Below, one piece after another: positions 1-6,765 of a stretch of DNA of 15,043 nucleotides. Source of the stretch: JBDRED01 sp043820025 [NCBI: Elusimicrobiota bacterium] (GTDB lineage Bacteria; RUG730; JBDRED01). The notes beneath the pieces were generated by a model. The model was not told where the DNA came from and ran no database searches. It saw nothing but the letters and a program-made list of their open reading frames with translations. A program made the translations under genes and the position numbers. The stretch lies in NCBI GenBank assembly GCA_043820025.1, contig JBDRED010000032.1, positions 1-15,043 on the forward strand. Reading direction: 5' to 3'. Within the stretch, counting starts at the first letter, position 1, and every line of letters starts with the position of its first letter.

Positions 1-1070
1 TTCTCCTGAAATTCTCTGCCAAAATTATAATCTATTTTAACATCTGGAAATGCCTTTTTAAAGAAATTAGGAATTTGAACTGTGCCTATATCTTCTCCAA
101 TCCTGGAATGATTGCAGGCTTCAACTATTAATATCTTATCATTTGCCTTTAACGTATCGAGCGTTTTTATACCTTCGGCAAACTCATTAAGCCTGCCTCC
201 GCTAAAGTAATTAATCATTGTGATTGAGAAGGTAGTAAGAGATATGTCTTTGGGACACCAATCCTTCATAATGTCCATTGCCTGCGAATCTGTAATAATT
301 GCCTTTGGCTTTTTCGTGAAATTATTCAGAAATTTTTGAAACCGTTCTTTCTCCTGATCAGAGTCTTTGGAACGAGCCTTTGTCAAATTAAGCCTGAAAG
401 AAACCGGATATGCCCAGTTCCTTGTGATATACTCTTCTACCATTGCCTGAGGCCTCAAATACCTTCCCGGAGGAGTTTCAACATCCATGGGTATTATTAA
501 AATATAATATTCATCTTTTTCCAAAAAAGGCAGTAATTCGATCTTTTTATTTTTTGGTTCATAGTTCTCTAGAATAAAGTTCAATAGAGGCTGCCTAAAT
601 TTATCATCAACAGCTTTTAAAATAATTTTTTTGTAAAACCTGAGTAATGGCATCTCTTTTTCGACTTTCTCTATATAACTCTCATCTTTCTCTTGGAAAA
701 TGTTATATATAACCAATATCTGTTTATCCAATTCTCTGGCTTTATCTATTATTTCGCACTCGATATGGAAGGACTTTGAAGCCGGGTCCAAGATGATGAG
801 AACCAAATCGCATTCTTTTAAATCGGAAAACACCTTCTTCCTCTTCTTTTCTCCTAACATATCCGTTTCGTCGGCTCCTGCAGTATCGAATAACTTAACA
901 GGCCCTAAACCATGCAGTTCCTGTAAGGCAGTCTTTGTATCTGCTGTAGTACCGGGTTTAGAATCTACAATAGACGTTTCCTGCTGTGTTAATAAATTCA
1001 TAACACTGCTCTTTCCGGAATTCATCTTGCCAAAAATACCTATATGATCTCTTTCAACCAAAATTGACAT
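1..1070 (-). CDS. hydF: [FeFe]-hydrogenase maturation GTPase HydF (5' part, runs off left edge)
   Basis: The first 356 codons of HydF are present; the 3' end is outside the window. HydF is the scaffold GTPase that carries the 2Fe precursor of the H-cluster and delivers it to HydA. The N-terminal GTPase domain shows a P-loop (G14 to S21, GKMNSGKS), the GTT switch I at residues 40-42 and DTAG at 62-65. The dimerisation region carries PMDVETPPGRYLRPQ (194-208). The cluster domain begins with ITDSQAM (259-265), LTTFSI (278-283), and EACNHSRIGEDIGTVQIP (317-334), with C319 and H321 where the family keeps its CxH pair. The distal HCxxC should lie past the edge. The start at 1070 is supported by GGAGG seven bases upstream. 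The G4 position reads NIFQ instead of NKxD, and the dimerisation region looks longer than in well-known HydF proteins. Family assignment is firm; activity of the GTPase is open. Confidence 0.92.
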   Translation of the reverse strand, partial: MSILVERDHIGIFGKMNSGKSSVMNLLTQQETSIVDSKPGTTADTKTALQELHGLGPVKLFDTAGADETDMLGEKKRKKVFSDLKECDLVLIILDPASKSFHIECEIIDKARELDKQILVIYNIFQEKDESYIEKVEKEMPLLRFYKKIILKAVDDKFRQPLLNFILENYEPKNKKIELLPFLEKDEYYILIIPMDVETPPGRYLRPQAMVEEYITRNWAYPVSFRLNLTKARSKDSDQEKERFQKFLNNFTKKPKAIITDSQAMDIMKDWCPKDISLTTFSITMINYFSGGRLNEFAEGIKTLDTLKANDKILIVEACNHSRIGEDIGTVQIPNFFKKAFPDVKIDYNFGREFQE

Positions 1071-1135
1071 TTGTTCCTCCAGCTCTCAGATAAACAAGTC
1101 ATTAACCGCAAACTATTGTTTTTTTTGCGTATGCA

Positions 1136-1429
1136 TCATTTTGCTGTTAAACCAATCTTTCTTTCCAAAAGTTTCATTTTTTCTATTCTAGATAGTTTCT
1201 TAATTCTATATTCTTCCCTCAGCGCTTTACTAAGAGTATTATATATTCTAAACCACCTAAGTTTTACAGGCGCGCGCCCGCTCGTGTATTTAGCGCCCTT
1301 GCCTGTATTGTGGCTATCTATCCGCTTATCTAAATCTTTCGTATAGCCTGTATAGAGAGTATTGTCACTACATTCAACGATATAGACATAATACCTGCTT
1401 TTTGCTATTTTACTTTTTTTTTGATTCAT
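1136..1429 (-). CDS. GIY-YIG domain protein, UPF0213 (YhbQ-like)
   Basis: A 97-residue single-domain GIY-YIG protein, the usual length for the UPF0213 group. The motif pair is YYVYI (13-17) and YTGYT (26-30). R36 and E72/E73 fall where the family has its catalytic arginine and metal-binding glutamate, and the group's KYTSGRAPVKL block is at 47-57. Members are structure-selective or non-specific nucleases proposed to act in DNA repair; the cellular role is poorly defined and is not shown by this sequence. It lies 65 bases upstream of hydF in the same direction and could share a transcript with it. I see no good ribosome binding site ahead of the ATG; the space holds a 10-bp palindrome GATGCGCATC at 1438-1447. 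A codon-usage or homology check would settle the start, but the GIY motif lies close to the N-terminus and leaves little room for another. Confidence 0.9.
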   Translation of the reverse strand: MNQKKSKIAKSRYYVYIVECSDNTLYTGYTKDLDKRIDSHNTGKGAKYTSGRAPVKLRWFRIYNTLSKALREEYRIKKLSRIEKMKLLERKIGLTAK

Positions 1430-1437
1430 AATAATAA

Positions 1438-1452
1438 GATGCGCATCCCGGG
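1438..1452. repeat. Back-to-back palindromes before the GIY-YIG gene
   Basis: GATGCGCATC (1438-1447) is a perfect 10-bp palindrome. It is followed by CCCGGG (1447-1452). Together they fill the place where a ribosome binding site would be expected. They could be a small operator or mere chance. Confidence 0.3.
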
Positions 1453-1498
1453 AATCATTGTATAACTAATCTGCGCCGCTTAATTTCCCCTTATAAAC

Positions 1499-1530
1499 AA
1501 AATACCCTAACATTACTGCTAGGGTATTTT
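1499..1530 (-). terminator. Intrinsic terminator downstream of the cold-shock gene
   Basis: A perfect 11-bp stem pairs AAAATACCCTA (1499-1509) with TAGGGTATTTT (1520-1530) around a 10-base loop. Read on the minus strand the stem ends in a T run and sits 55 bases past the cold-shock stop codon. The A and T ends make it symmetrical, so it could work in both directions. Confidence 0.8.
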
Positions 1531-1585
1531 AATTAAATGGTTATACCGGATTTAAACAGATTAATTTTGCAATCAAAACATTCTA

Positions 1586-1774
1586 TTAAATCTTTTTAAC
1601 ATTTACTGCGCATGGGCCTTTCTTTCCGTCAGTTATTTCGAATTCGACTTTGTCTCCTTCTGCAATAGATCCCTGAACATCATTTTTATGAACAAATACA
1701 TCTTTTCCTTTTTCTTGTTCAATAAATCCAAAGCCCTTTGTCTCGTTAAACCATTTCACTGTTCCTTTTTCCAT
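1586..1774 (-). CDS. Cold-shock domain protein (CspA family)
   Basis: A 62-residue single cold-shock domain, slightly shorter than the usual 65-70. It starts [18 protein letters not shown], with the RNP1 motif KGFGFI at 13-18 and RNP2 VFVHK at 26-30, the aromatic patches that bind single-stranded RNA and DNA. Such proteins act as RNA chaperones that melt secondary structure, often at low temperature or during growth transitions. The gene has its own AGGAG site eight bases from the ATG, a candidate promoter at 1811-1841 and a terminator at 1499-1530, so it is probably a one-gene unit. The leader predicted from that promoter is only about 30 bases, unlike the long thermosensing leader of E. coli cspA, so cold induction cannot be assumed. 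It shares the window with a DEAD-box helicase and TypA, both often linked to cold adaptation. Confidence 0.95.
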   Translation of the reverse strand: MEKGTVKWFNETKGFGFIEQEKGKDVFVHKNDVQGSIAEGDKVEFEITDGKKGPCAVNVKKI

Positions 1775-1810
1775 AACAAACTCCTATTTTCTTAAAAATC
1801 TAACTGTTAT

Positions 1811-1841
1811 ATTATACATATTTTTTAAAAAAATATAACAA
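1811..1841 (-). promoter_or_regulatory. Candidate promoter of the cold-shock gene
   Basis: Read on the minus strand there is a perfect -10 box TATAAT (1811-1816) and TTGTTA (1836-1841) as a possible -35. The 19-base spacer is longer than ideal. Transcription would begin near 1804, giving a leader of about 30 bases. The whole interval is very AT-rich, which lowers the weight of the match. Confidence 0.5.
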
Positions 1842-1940
1842 ATATTTTTTATTAGACGACAAACAGCGCTTTTAGATTGTTCGTACAACTATAAAAAAGA
1901 AATAATTTGATGATGAAAAGAAGTTTTTAACACTTTTTTC

Positions 1941-2978
1941 CTATGAAAAATGCTGATGATGAAGCATTTCGTCCATAATACTCTGGGTATTGCCAAGTCC
2001 TTTTATTTCTACTACTGCGTCTTTTAACAATATAGTATATTTTCTGCTGATCTTCTCCCTATTAATACACTTATTTGCAACATCTACGATAGTATTAGCG
2101 GTATGCTCGACAATATTATCCGGGATTCCATTTGGCACTTCTCTTTTTGTTGTCATATCGCATTGGTCATTTACATAATCAATTGTAACAAAACGGAGTT
2201 TATCATTTTTCTTATCAATAGCAATTTCCGTAGAAAACCATACCATCTTTGTCATAGAAGCTATTTTAGCAACAATCTTTACAAGCTGGAAAAGCCTGTT
2301 ATTATTAAATTCTTCGTATCCTACATGAACATACTCGCTTGTTTGGTCATCCCACCAGCATGGAATAATTGTGTCAAAAACATGAATAATTCGAAACCAG
2401 GCTTTTTTGTTTTCTAAGGTTACAGGCAGTATCTTTTCCTGCAAAAGAAAATTATCGCCTCTGTCAAAATTACGCGCAGCAGCTATCTCATTAATTGAGC
2501 CTTTTGCGTTTCGTATTACTCCTAATTGTCCATAGCCTAAAGCCGGTTTTATAATAAAAGGAACTCCAAGTTTATTCCTTTCCTCACTCGTTAATTTAAA
2601 ATTATTCGGCTCCCAGTTTCTCACTATAACGGTATATGGAACCTCTATTCCAACATTTAATAATTCATAATGCATAGCGGATTTATCTATTGCGATCCTT
2701 GCTCTGTCCGGATCATTTATCACAGCGCCGCCGGCATCCTTTACCGCATAAGATAACCTCGCATAAACATCTTTTGGTTTATTGTATGTAGCGGCTGTAT
2801 CCAGCAAAACCTTTATTCGCAGTTTATTTCTTTCTAAATCGCCAATGACTTCTCTAATATTTTGTTCAGAAACCCACAAAAACGAAAGCTCTTTAATTTT
2901 ACACTCAGCTATCAAAAATTCAATAAAGTCTTCTTTAACTGCTGATTCCCACCCTAAAGCAAAATCATATGTTCTCAT
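1941..2978 (-). CDS. ATP-grasp domain protein, substrate unknown
   Basis: A 345-residue ATP-grasp protein. The N-terminal domain begins MRTYDFALGW and carries INDPDRARIAIDK (87-99). The ATP-grasp core has the nucleotide-binding lysine in FIIKP (141-145), a glycine-rich loop GYGQLGV (148-154), the QEK stretch (180-182), and a metal-site region with EIAID (251-255) and TIDYVNDQ (265-272). ATP-grasp enzymes join a carboxylate to an amine or thiol through an acyl phosphate; which one is joined here cannot be told. An in-frame ATG at 3041 would add 21 residues and overlap the upstream gene, but it has no ribosome binding site. The ATG at 2978 follows a GGGGGG run (2983-2988) and starts at the MRTYDF block, so I prefer it. 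It follows the S66 carboxypeptidase by 43 bases and is probably co-transcribed. I recall similar uncharacterised ATP-grasp proteins but no assigned function. Confidence 0.85.
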   Translation of the reverse strand: MRTYDFALGWESAVKEDFIEFLIAECKIKELSFLWVSEQNIREVIGDLERNKLRIKVLLDTAATYNKPKDVYARLSYAVKDAGGAVINDPDRARIAIDKSAMHYELLNVGIEVPYTVIVRNWEPNNFKLTSEERNKLGVPFIIKPALGYGQLGVIRNAKGSINEIAAARNFDRGDNFLLQEKILPVTLENKKAWFRIIHVFDTIIPCWWDDQTSEYVHVGYEEFNNNRLFQLVKIVAKIASMTKMVWFSTEIAIDKKNDKLRFVTIDYVNDQCDMTTKREVPNGIPDNIVEHTANTIVDVANKCINREKISRKYTILLKDAVVEIKGLGNTQSIMDEMLHHQHFS

Positions 2979-3021
2979 GATTCCCCCCGAATTGAAATTC
3001 AAACACGGCCTAATTTTCGTA

Positions 3022-3948
3022 TTACGAAACTGCTGACTCATTAAAGATTATAGATAATGCTTCAGTATCCATGGTAACAGATATTCCAAAAGGCAAAGTC
3101 ATATGCAAATCTTCTCTGTCTCGTGTATGCCCGGAAGGAAATTTAGAAATAATCGGGATATTATATTCAGAGAATATTTTGTTTATAATATCTTTAAAAT
3201 CAGTTTCTTCATCAAAACATCCAACCATCTTTCCCAATATCAATCCTTTAATGTTTTTCAATTTACCTAACTGTTTCAACTTAGTAAGAAAATTATTTAT
3301 GGATTCAGATTCTTCTCCAATATCCTCTAAGAATAATATTTTATCAGTCGTGTCAATTTCGTAATCTGTGCCAAGCGTTTCGATTATTACCGATATATTT
3401 CCTCCTACTAAGACACCTGTTGCCTTACCCGGATTTAACACTTTGATTTTAGGAAACTTCACAGATCCAAGAGCCAATGGTGTTGTAAGTAAACGAGTCA
3501 TGCAGTCAATTGTCATTGGATTCATACCCTTATACATCTCTCCTGAAACCACAGGCCCATGAAATACGACAAACTTAGCGATATTTTGTAAATAAAGGAG
3601 CAGACTGCTTATGTCGCTATATCCGACAAATATCTTTGGATTTTTTCTAATAATTGTTTTATCTAAATAGGGTAATATTTCCAGAGTGCCGTACCCGCCC
3701 TTTGCGCACAAAATAGCTTTTACATCCTTATCCGCGAACATTTTGTTTAATTGCTCTCCGCGCTCTTGATTAAATTCGGGCTGAGACCAAGATTCATTAA
3801 ACATTGATTCTGAGTATTTAACTATAAATCCCATTTCTTCAAGAACGCTTACGCCATTTTTAAAATTTTCTATATTAAACGAACTTGATGGAGCGGCTAT
3901 GGCAATAGTGTCCCCTTTGTTTATATGCTTTGGTTTTTTCAGCTTCAT
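3022..3948 (-). CDS. S66 family LD-carboxypeptidase (LdcA/MccF-like)
   Basis: A 308-residue serine peptidase of family S66, normal length. The catalytic triad is visible: the nucleophile S111 in VGYSD (108-112), E208 in FLEDIGE (206-212) and H274 in PSGHT (271-275). CAKGGYG (81-87) matches the oxyanion-region block of the family. LdcA members remove the terminal D-Ala from murein tetrapeptides in the cytoplasm during wall recycling; MccF members instead cleave the antibiotic microcin C and related amides. Sequence alone does not separate the two. No signal peptide is seen, in keeping with a cytoplasmic enzyme. The start at 3948 has AGGAG at an ideal distance. An ATP-grasp gene follows directly, so the pair may make and trim, or make and detoxify, a peptide-like compound (inference). 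Confidence 0.93.
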   Translation of the reverse strand: MKLKKPKHINKGDTIAIAAPSSSFNIENFKNGVSVLEEMGFIVKYSESMFNESWSQPEFNQERGEQLNKMFADKDVKAILCAKGGYGTLEILPYLDKTIIRKNPKIFVGYSDISSLLLYLQNIAKFVVFHGPVVSGEMYKGMNPMTIDCMTRLLTTPLALGSVKFPKIKVLNPGKATGVLVGGNISVIIETLGTDYEIDTTDKILFLEDIGEESESINNFLTKLKQLGKLKNIKGLILGKMVGCFDEETDFKDIINKIFSEYNIPIISKFPSGHTRDREDLHMTLPFGISVTMDTEALSIIFNESAVS

Positions 3949-3985
3949 AAATTCTCCTGGGTGTTTTTCTGTAATTACTATTCAC

Positions 3986-4015
3986 AACATAGTCAATATA
4001 TCTAATTCTTATCAA
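3986..4015 (-). promoter_or_regulatory. Weak promoter candidate for the LD-carboxypeptidase gene
   Basis: On the minus strand TTGATA (4010-4015) and TATGTT (3986-3991) are 18 bases apart, and transcription would start about 30 bases before the ATG. A second reading uses TTGACT nearby. Neither is a strong match. Confidence 0.3.
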
Positions 4016-4034
4016 AATTCAATCTCCTTTGCAA

Positions 4035-4120
4035 TATGAAAGTTAGCGCATATGAAGGTTAGCGCAGCCTCTGCTTTACGCTAAATTTCCGGGGGTATGG
4101 GATGCAGTTGGGATGCAGTA
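4035..4120. repeat. Short tandem duplications and a weak hairpin between typA and the S66 gene
   Basis: TATGAAAGTTAGCGCA (4035-4050) is followed at once by TATGAAGGTTAGCGCA (4051-4066), a 16-bp tandem repeat with one mismatch. A second tandem pair, GGGATGCAGT with an 11-base period, lies at 4099-4119. Between them TTAGCG (4059-4064) can pair with CGCTAA (4079-4084) around an inner CAG/CTG stem, with a five-base bulge. No T run follows in either direction, so I do not call it a terminator. This fills most of the 212-base gap; I see no gene in it. Confidence 0.6.
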
Positions 4121-4160
4121 GAGTACAAAGAAGCATATACGAAGAAAAAATCTTTAATAA

Positions 4161-5969
4161 CTATTTCTTATTTTCTCTTTTTCTCTCGTGTTCCTTTAGG
4201 AGGCTTTTCCTGACCCGGATAGATTTTGGCGTTACCTCAACAAGCTCGTCTTCAGCGATAAATGTTAAACAATTTTCAAGACTCATTCTTTTGTAAGGCG
4301 TCAAAACAATCGCGTCATCAGAACCTGAAGCGCGCATATTGGTAAGCTTTTTACCTCTGCAGACATTTACAACCAGATCATTGCTTCTGGTGTGTATGCC
4401 AATTAACTGGCCTTCGTACACCTTTTCTCCCGGCCCTATAATCATTTCCCCTCTGCTTTGCAAATTAAATAATGAAAAAGCTGTAGTTGTCCCGGTTTCC
4501 ATTGAAATCAATACGCCATTTTCTCTTTTTGAAATTTCACCTACATATTTCTCATAATCAAGGAATATTGAATTAATTGTGCCCATTCCTTTTGTTAGCG
4601 TCATAAACTCTGCCCTAAAACCTAAAAATCCACGCGTAGGAATTTTGTATATTAATCGCGCTAAATCATTTTCCTGCCTCAAATCAAGCATTAGTCCTTT
4701 TCTTTGGCCAAGCCTCTCAATAACACCACCCATTGCCTCTTCGCTCACATCAATGGTAAGCTCCTCATACGGCTCTGTTTTAACGCCATTCTTCTCCTTA
4801 AATATCACACGCGGCATAGTAACTTGCAATTCGTATCCTTCCCTTCGCAGCTTTTCAATTAAAACCGACAAATGCAGTTCTCCTCTGCCGGAAACCTTAT
4901 AACCGGGCTGGGCGCCTAAAGGCTCAACATGCAGAGCAACATCTGTTAAGACCTCTTCGTCCAATCGTTCTTTTAACTGCCTGGCATTTACAAAATCCCC
5001 TTCTTGGCCTGCAAACGGCGAATTATTCGGCAAAAAATTCATTGTTATTGTCGGAGGATCAATTTCAGGAGCCTCTATAAGCTCCGGGGTCAATGGATCA
5101 GTTATAGTTTCACCTAACGTGATGTTCTCTATACCCGCGACAGCAACAATATCACCTGCGCTGGCTTTATCAATCACTTCCATTTCATTGCCTACAAACT
5201 TATATATTTTAGTAATACGCGCTGATCTTAATTGATTTATATCGCGCGCAATAACAATATCTTGACTAATAGATATACTGCCTTGCATTATCTTGCCTAC
5301 AGCCAAGCGGCCCAGAAATTTATTAAATTTGATCAAGCTTACCAACATAATTAATGGTTTATTTCTATCGCCGGAAGGATGAGGAACATGTTTGATTATT
5401 TGATCAAACAGAGGAGTCATATTACTGCCCTTCTCCTTATGATCCAGCATAGCGTATCCGTCACGAGCAGACGTGAAAACTATTGGAAAATCCATTATAT
5501 GATCAGGAGCGTCAAGTTTACCCATAAGGTCAAAAACCTCGTCAACAACCCATTCAGGCCTAGCGCTTGGTTTATCAATCTTATTAATAACAACAATAAC
5601 AGGCAACTCCAAATTTAACGCTTTTTTTAGCACAAAGTATGTCTGAGGCATAGGGCCTTCGGAAGCATCTACTAAAAGAAGCACTGCATCAGCCATCTTC
5701 AGCACACATTCAACCTGCCCGCCGAAATCAGCATGGCCGGGAGTATCAATAATATTGAACCAGTAATCTTTATATTTAAACCCGCCATTCTTTGCCATGA
5801 TCGTGATTCCCCGTTCTTGTTCTTGGTCCATAGAATCCATAAGCCTGTCAGCAACTACTTGATTATCGCGAAATAAACCGCTTTGCTTAAACATTTGATC
5901 AACTAAACTGGTTTTTCCATGATCAACGTGAGCGATAATCGCAAAATTTCTAATTTTATTTTGTTCCAT
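4161..5969 (-). CDS. typA: Ribosome-associated translational GTPase TypA/BipA
   Basis: A 602-residue TypA, close to the usual length of about 605-615. The GTPase domain carries AHVDHGKTS (13-21), RGITI (53-57), DTPGH (75-79), NKID (129-132) and SAR near 167. These are followed by the EF-Tu-like domain 2, EF-G-like domains III and V and the TypA-specific C-terminal domain (for example TRGFLGFR and [17 protein letters not shown] blocks). The protein binds the 70S ribosome at the EF-G site and helps 50S assembly and growth at low temperature or under stress. The start has AGAGG seven bases upstream. It seems to be transcribed alone: gaps of about 200 bases flank it on both sides, and the upstream gap carries a promoter overlapped by a perfect dyad (6031-6062). 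All GTPase motifs are intact and nothing looks truncated. Confidence 0.97.
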   Translation of the reverse strand: MEQNKIRNFAIIAHVDHGKTSLVDQMFKQSGLFRDNQVVADRLMDSMDQEQERGITIMAKNGGFKYKDYWFNIIDTPGHADFGGQVECVLKMADAVLLLVDASEGPMPQTYFVLKKALNLELPVIVVINKIDKPSARPEWVVDEVFDLMGKLDAPDHIMDFPIVFTSARDGYAMLDHKEKGSNMTPLFDQIIKHVPHPSGDRNKPLIMLVSLIKFNKFLGRLAVGKIMQGSISISQDIVIARDINQLRSARITKIYKFVGNEMEVIDKASAGDIVAVAGIENITLGETITDPLTPELIEAPEIDPPTITMNFLPNNSPFAGQEGDFVNARQLKERLDEEVLTDVALHVEPLGAQPGYKVSGRGELHLSVLIEKLRREGYELQVTMPRVIFKEKNGVKTEPYEELTIDVSEEAMGGVIERLGQRKGLMLDLRQENDLARLIYKIPTRGFLGFRAEFMTLTKGMGTINSIFLDYEKYVGEISKRENGVLISMETGTTTAFSLFNLQSRGEMIIGPGEKVYEGQLIGIHTRSNDLVVNVCRGKKLTNMRASGSDDAIVLTPYKRMSLENCLTFIAEDELVEVTPKSIRVRKSLLKEHERKRENKK

Positions 5970-6017
5970 TTTTTCCTCTTAATTTATATCCGGCGCTCCT
6001 CTAATCCTTGATATTTT

Positions 6018-6062
6018 TAGTCTTAGACTATATATTGTTTAACATATTTTGTAAACAATATA
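6018..6062 (-). promoter_or_regulatory. Promoter and operator-like dyads upstream of typA
   Basis: TATATTGTTT (6031-6040) and AAACAATATA (6053-6062) form a perfect 10-bp inverted repeat with a 12-base centre. On the minus strand the same stretch supplies TTGTTT (6053-6058) and TATATA (6029-6034), 18 bases apart, as a sigma-70-like promoter. A further palindrome TAGTC-TTA-GACTA (6018-6030) touches the -10 box and the expected start site. The overlap of dyad and promoter suggests a repressor site, though AT-rich dyads also arise by chance. Confidence 0.45.
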
Positions 6063-6120
6063 AATAATCAAATACCAGACTGATTATTTTACCAGATATC
6101 AGATGATTTTGCATGCGAAC

Positions 6121-6142
6121 TTATTGCGAAGTTATTGTGAAG
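6121..6142. repeat. 11-bp tandem repeat upstream of typA
   Basis: TTATTGCGAAG (6121-6131) is followed at once by TTATTGTGAAG (6132-6142), one mismatch. It lies between the UPF0316 stop codon and the typA promoter region. No function can be read from it. Confidence 0.5.
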
Positions 6143-6173
6143 CCGGCCAAAGGTCTTATCTACGCAGTATCGA

Positions 6174-6743
6174 TTATTTACTTTTTCGCATCTTTTGCAG
6201 GAGGCGTTTTGGCAAACTATTACTATGCGAATTTACTTTTGAACTAACAAGACGCATATCTTGAATTGAATAAAATATATTCGGGTCTTCTTTTTTTACA
6301 ATCTCAATCACATTACGCAAATCGCTTCGCTCAATAATTACTGTAACAATATTTATAGGATTAAATATTCCTTTTCCTGAAACAAGGCTTGCTCCATACT
6401 TGTTATTCTTTAATACTTGAACAATCTTATCGCTATTCGACTGTAAAAACATTTGAATCAATACTTGTCCAAGAGCCAGCCTATCCTCGATCAACACACC
6501 TATGTATGTGCCGACAGCAAAACCTCCGGCATACGCTGTATACGCAAATACATTTGATAGGTTACGCATAATTGTGCTTAAAACCGTTATCCAGGTTAAT
6601 ATTTCCACAAATCCAAATAATGCGGCCAAAAATCTATAACCCTTTGAAATAAAAATTATGCGCATAGTTCCTAAGGAAACATCAAAAATACGCGCAAAGA
6701 AAATAAAAAATATTATAGCGTTAATTGTTAAATGAAGATGCAT
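6174..6743 (-). CDS. UPF0316 membrane protein with C-terminal DUF2179 domain
   Basis: A 189-residue protein with three hydrophobic helices at about 5-20, 36-56 and 66-85, then a soluble C-terminal DUF2179-type domain from about residue 105. The FARIFDVSLGTMRIIFISKG stretch (16-35) and the YAGGFAVGTYIG block (71-82) are hallmarks of UPF0316 (B. subtilis YebE-like). The family has no established function; its soluble domain is shared with YitT-type membrane proteins. The length is typical, and the basic tail (KRLLQKMRKSK) should face the cytoplasm. It begins 22 bases after the stop of the methyltransferase/ATP-grasp fusion, behind a modest AGGA site, so both are probably on one transcript. Whether it serves the product of that enzyme, for instance in transport or sensing, is only a guess from position. 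Confidence 0.9.
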   Translation of the reverse strand: MHLHLTINAIIFFIFFARIFDVSLGTMRIIFISKGYRFLAALFGFVEILTWITVLSTIMRNLSNVFAYTAYAGGFAVGTYIGVLIEDRLALGQVLIQMFLQSNSDKIVQVLKNNKYGASLVSGKGIFNPINIVTVIIERSDLRNVIEIVKKEDPNIFYSIQDMRLVSSKVNSHSNSLPKRLLQKMRKSK

Positions 6744-6765
6744 ATTTTATCCTAAAGAATTAGTT

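Noticed and set aside
700-1047. Open frame of 115 codons on the plus strand
   Set aside because: It lies wholly antisense to the hydF GTPase domain, whose motifs are clear on the minus strand. The plus-strand product shows no domain or ribosome binding site.
1071-1346. Open frame of 91 codons on the plus strand
   Set aside because: Antisense to the GIY-YIG gene; a hydrophobic low-complexity product typical of reversed coding sequence.
2979-3041. Longer N-terminus of the ATP-grasp protein starting at 3041
   Set aside because: No ribosome binding site, it would overlap the end of the S66 gene, and the 21 extra residues precede the MRTYDF block where the folded protein seems to begin. Not fully excluded.
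4059-4084. Intrinsic terminator behind typA
   Set aside because: The TTAGCG/CGCTAA hairpin has a five-base bulge and no T run on either strand.
4339-4902. Plus-strand frames of 72 and 107 codons
   Set aside because: Both are shadows of typA, which is intact on the other strand.
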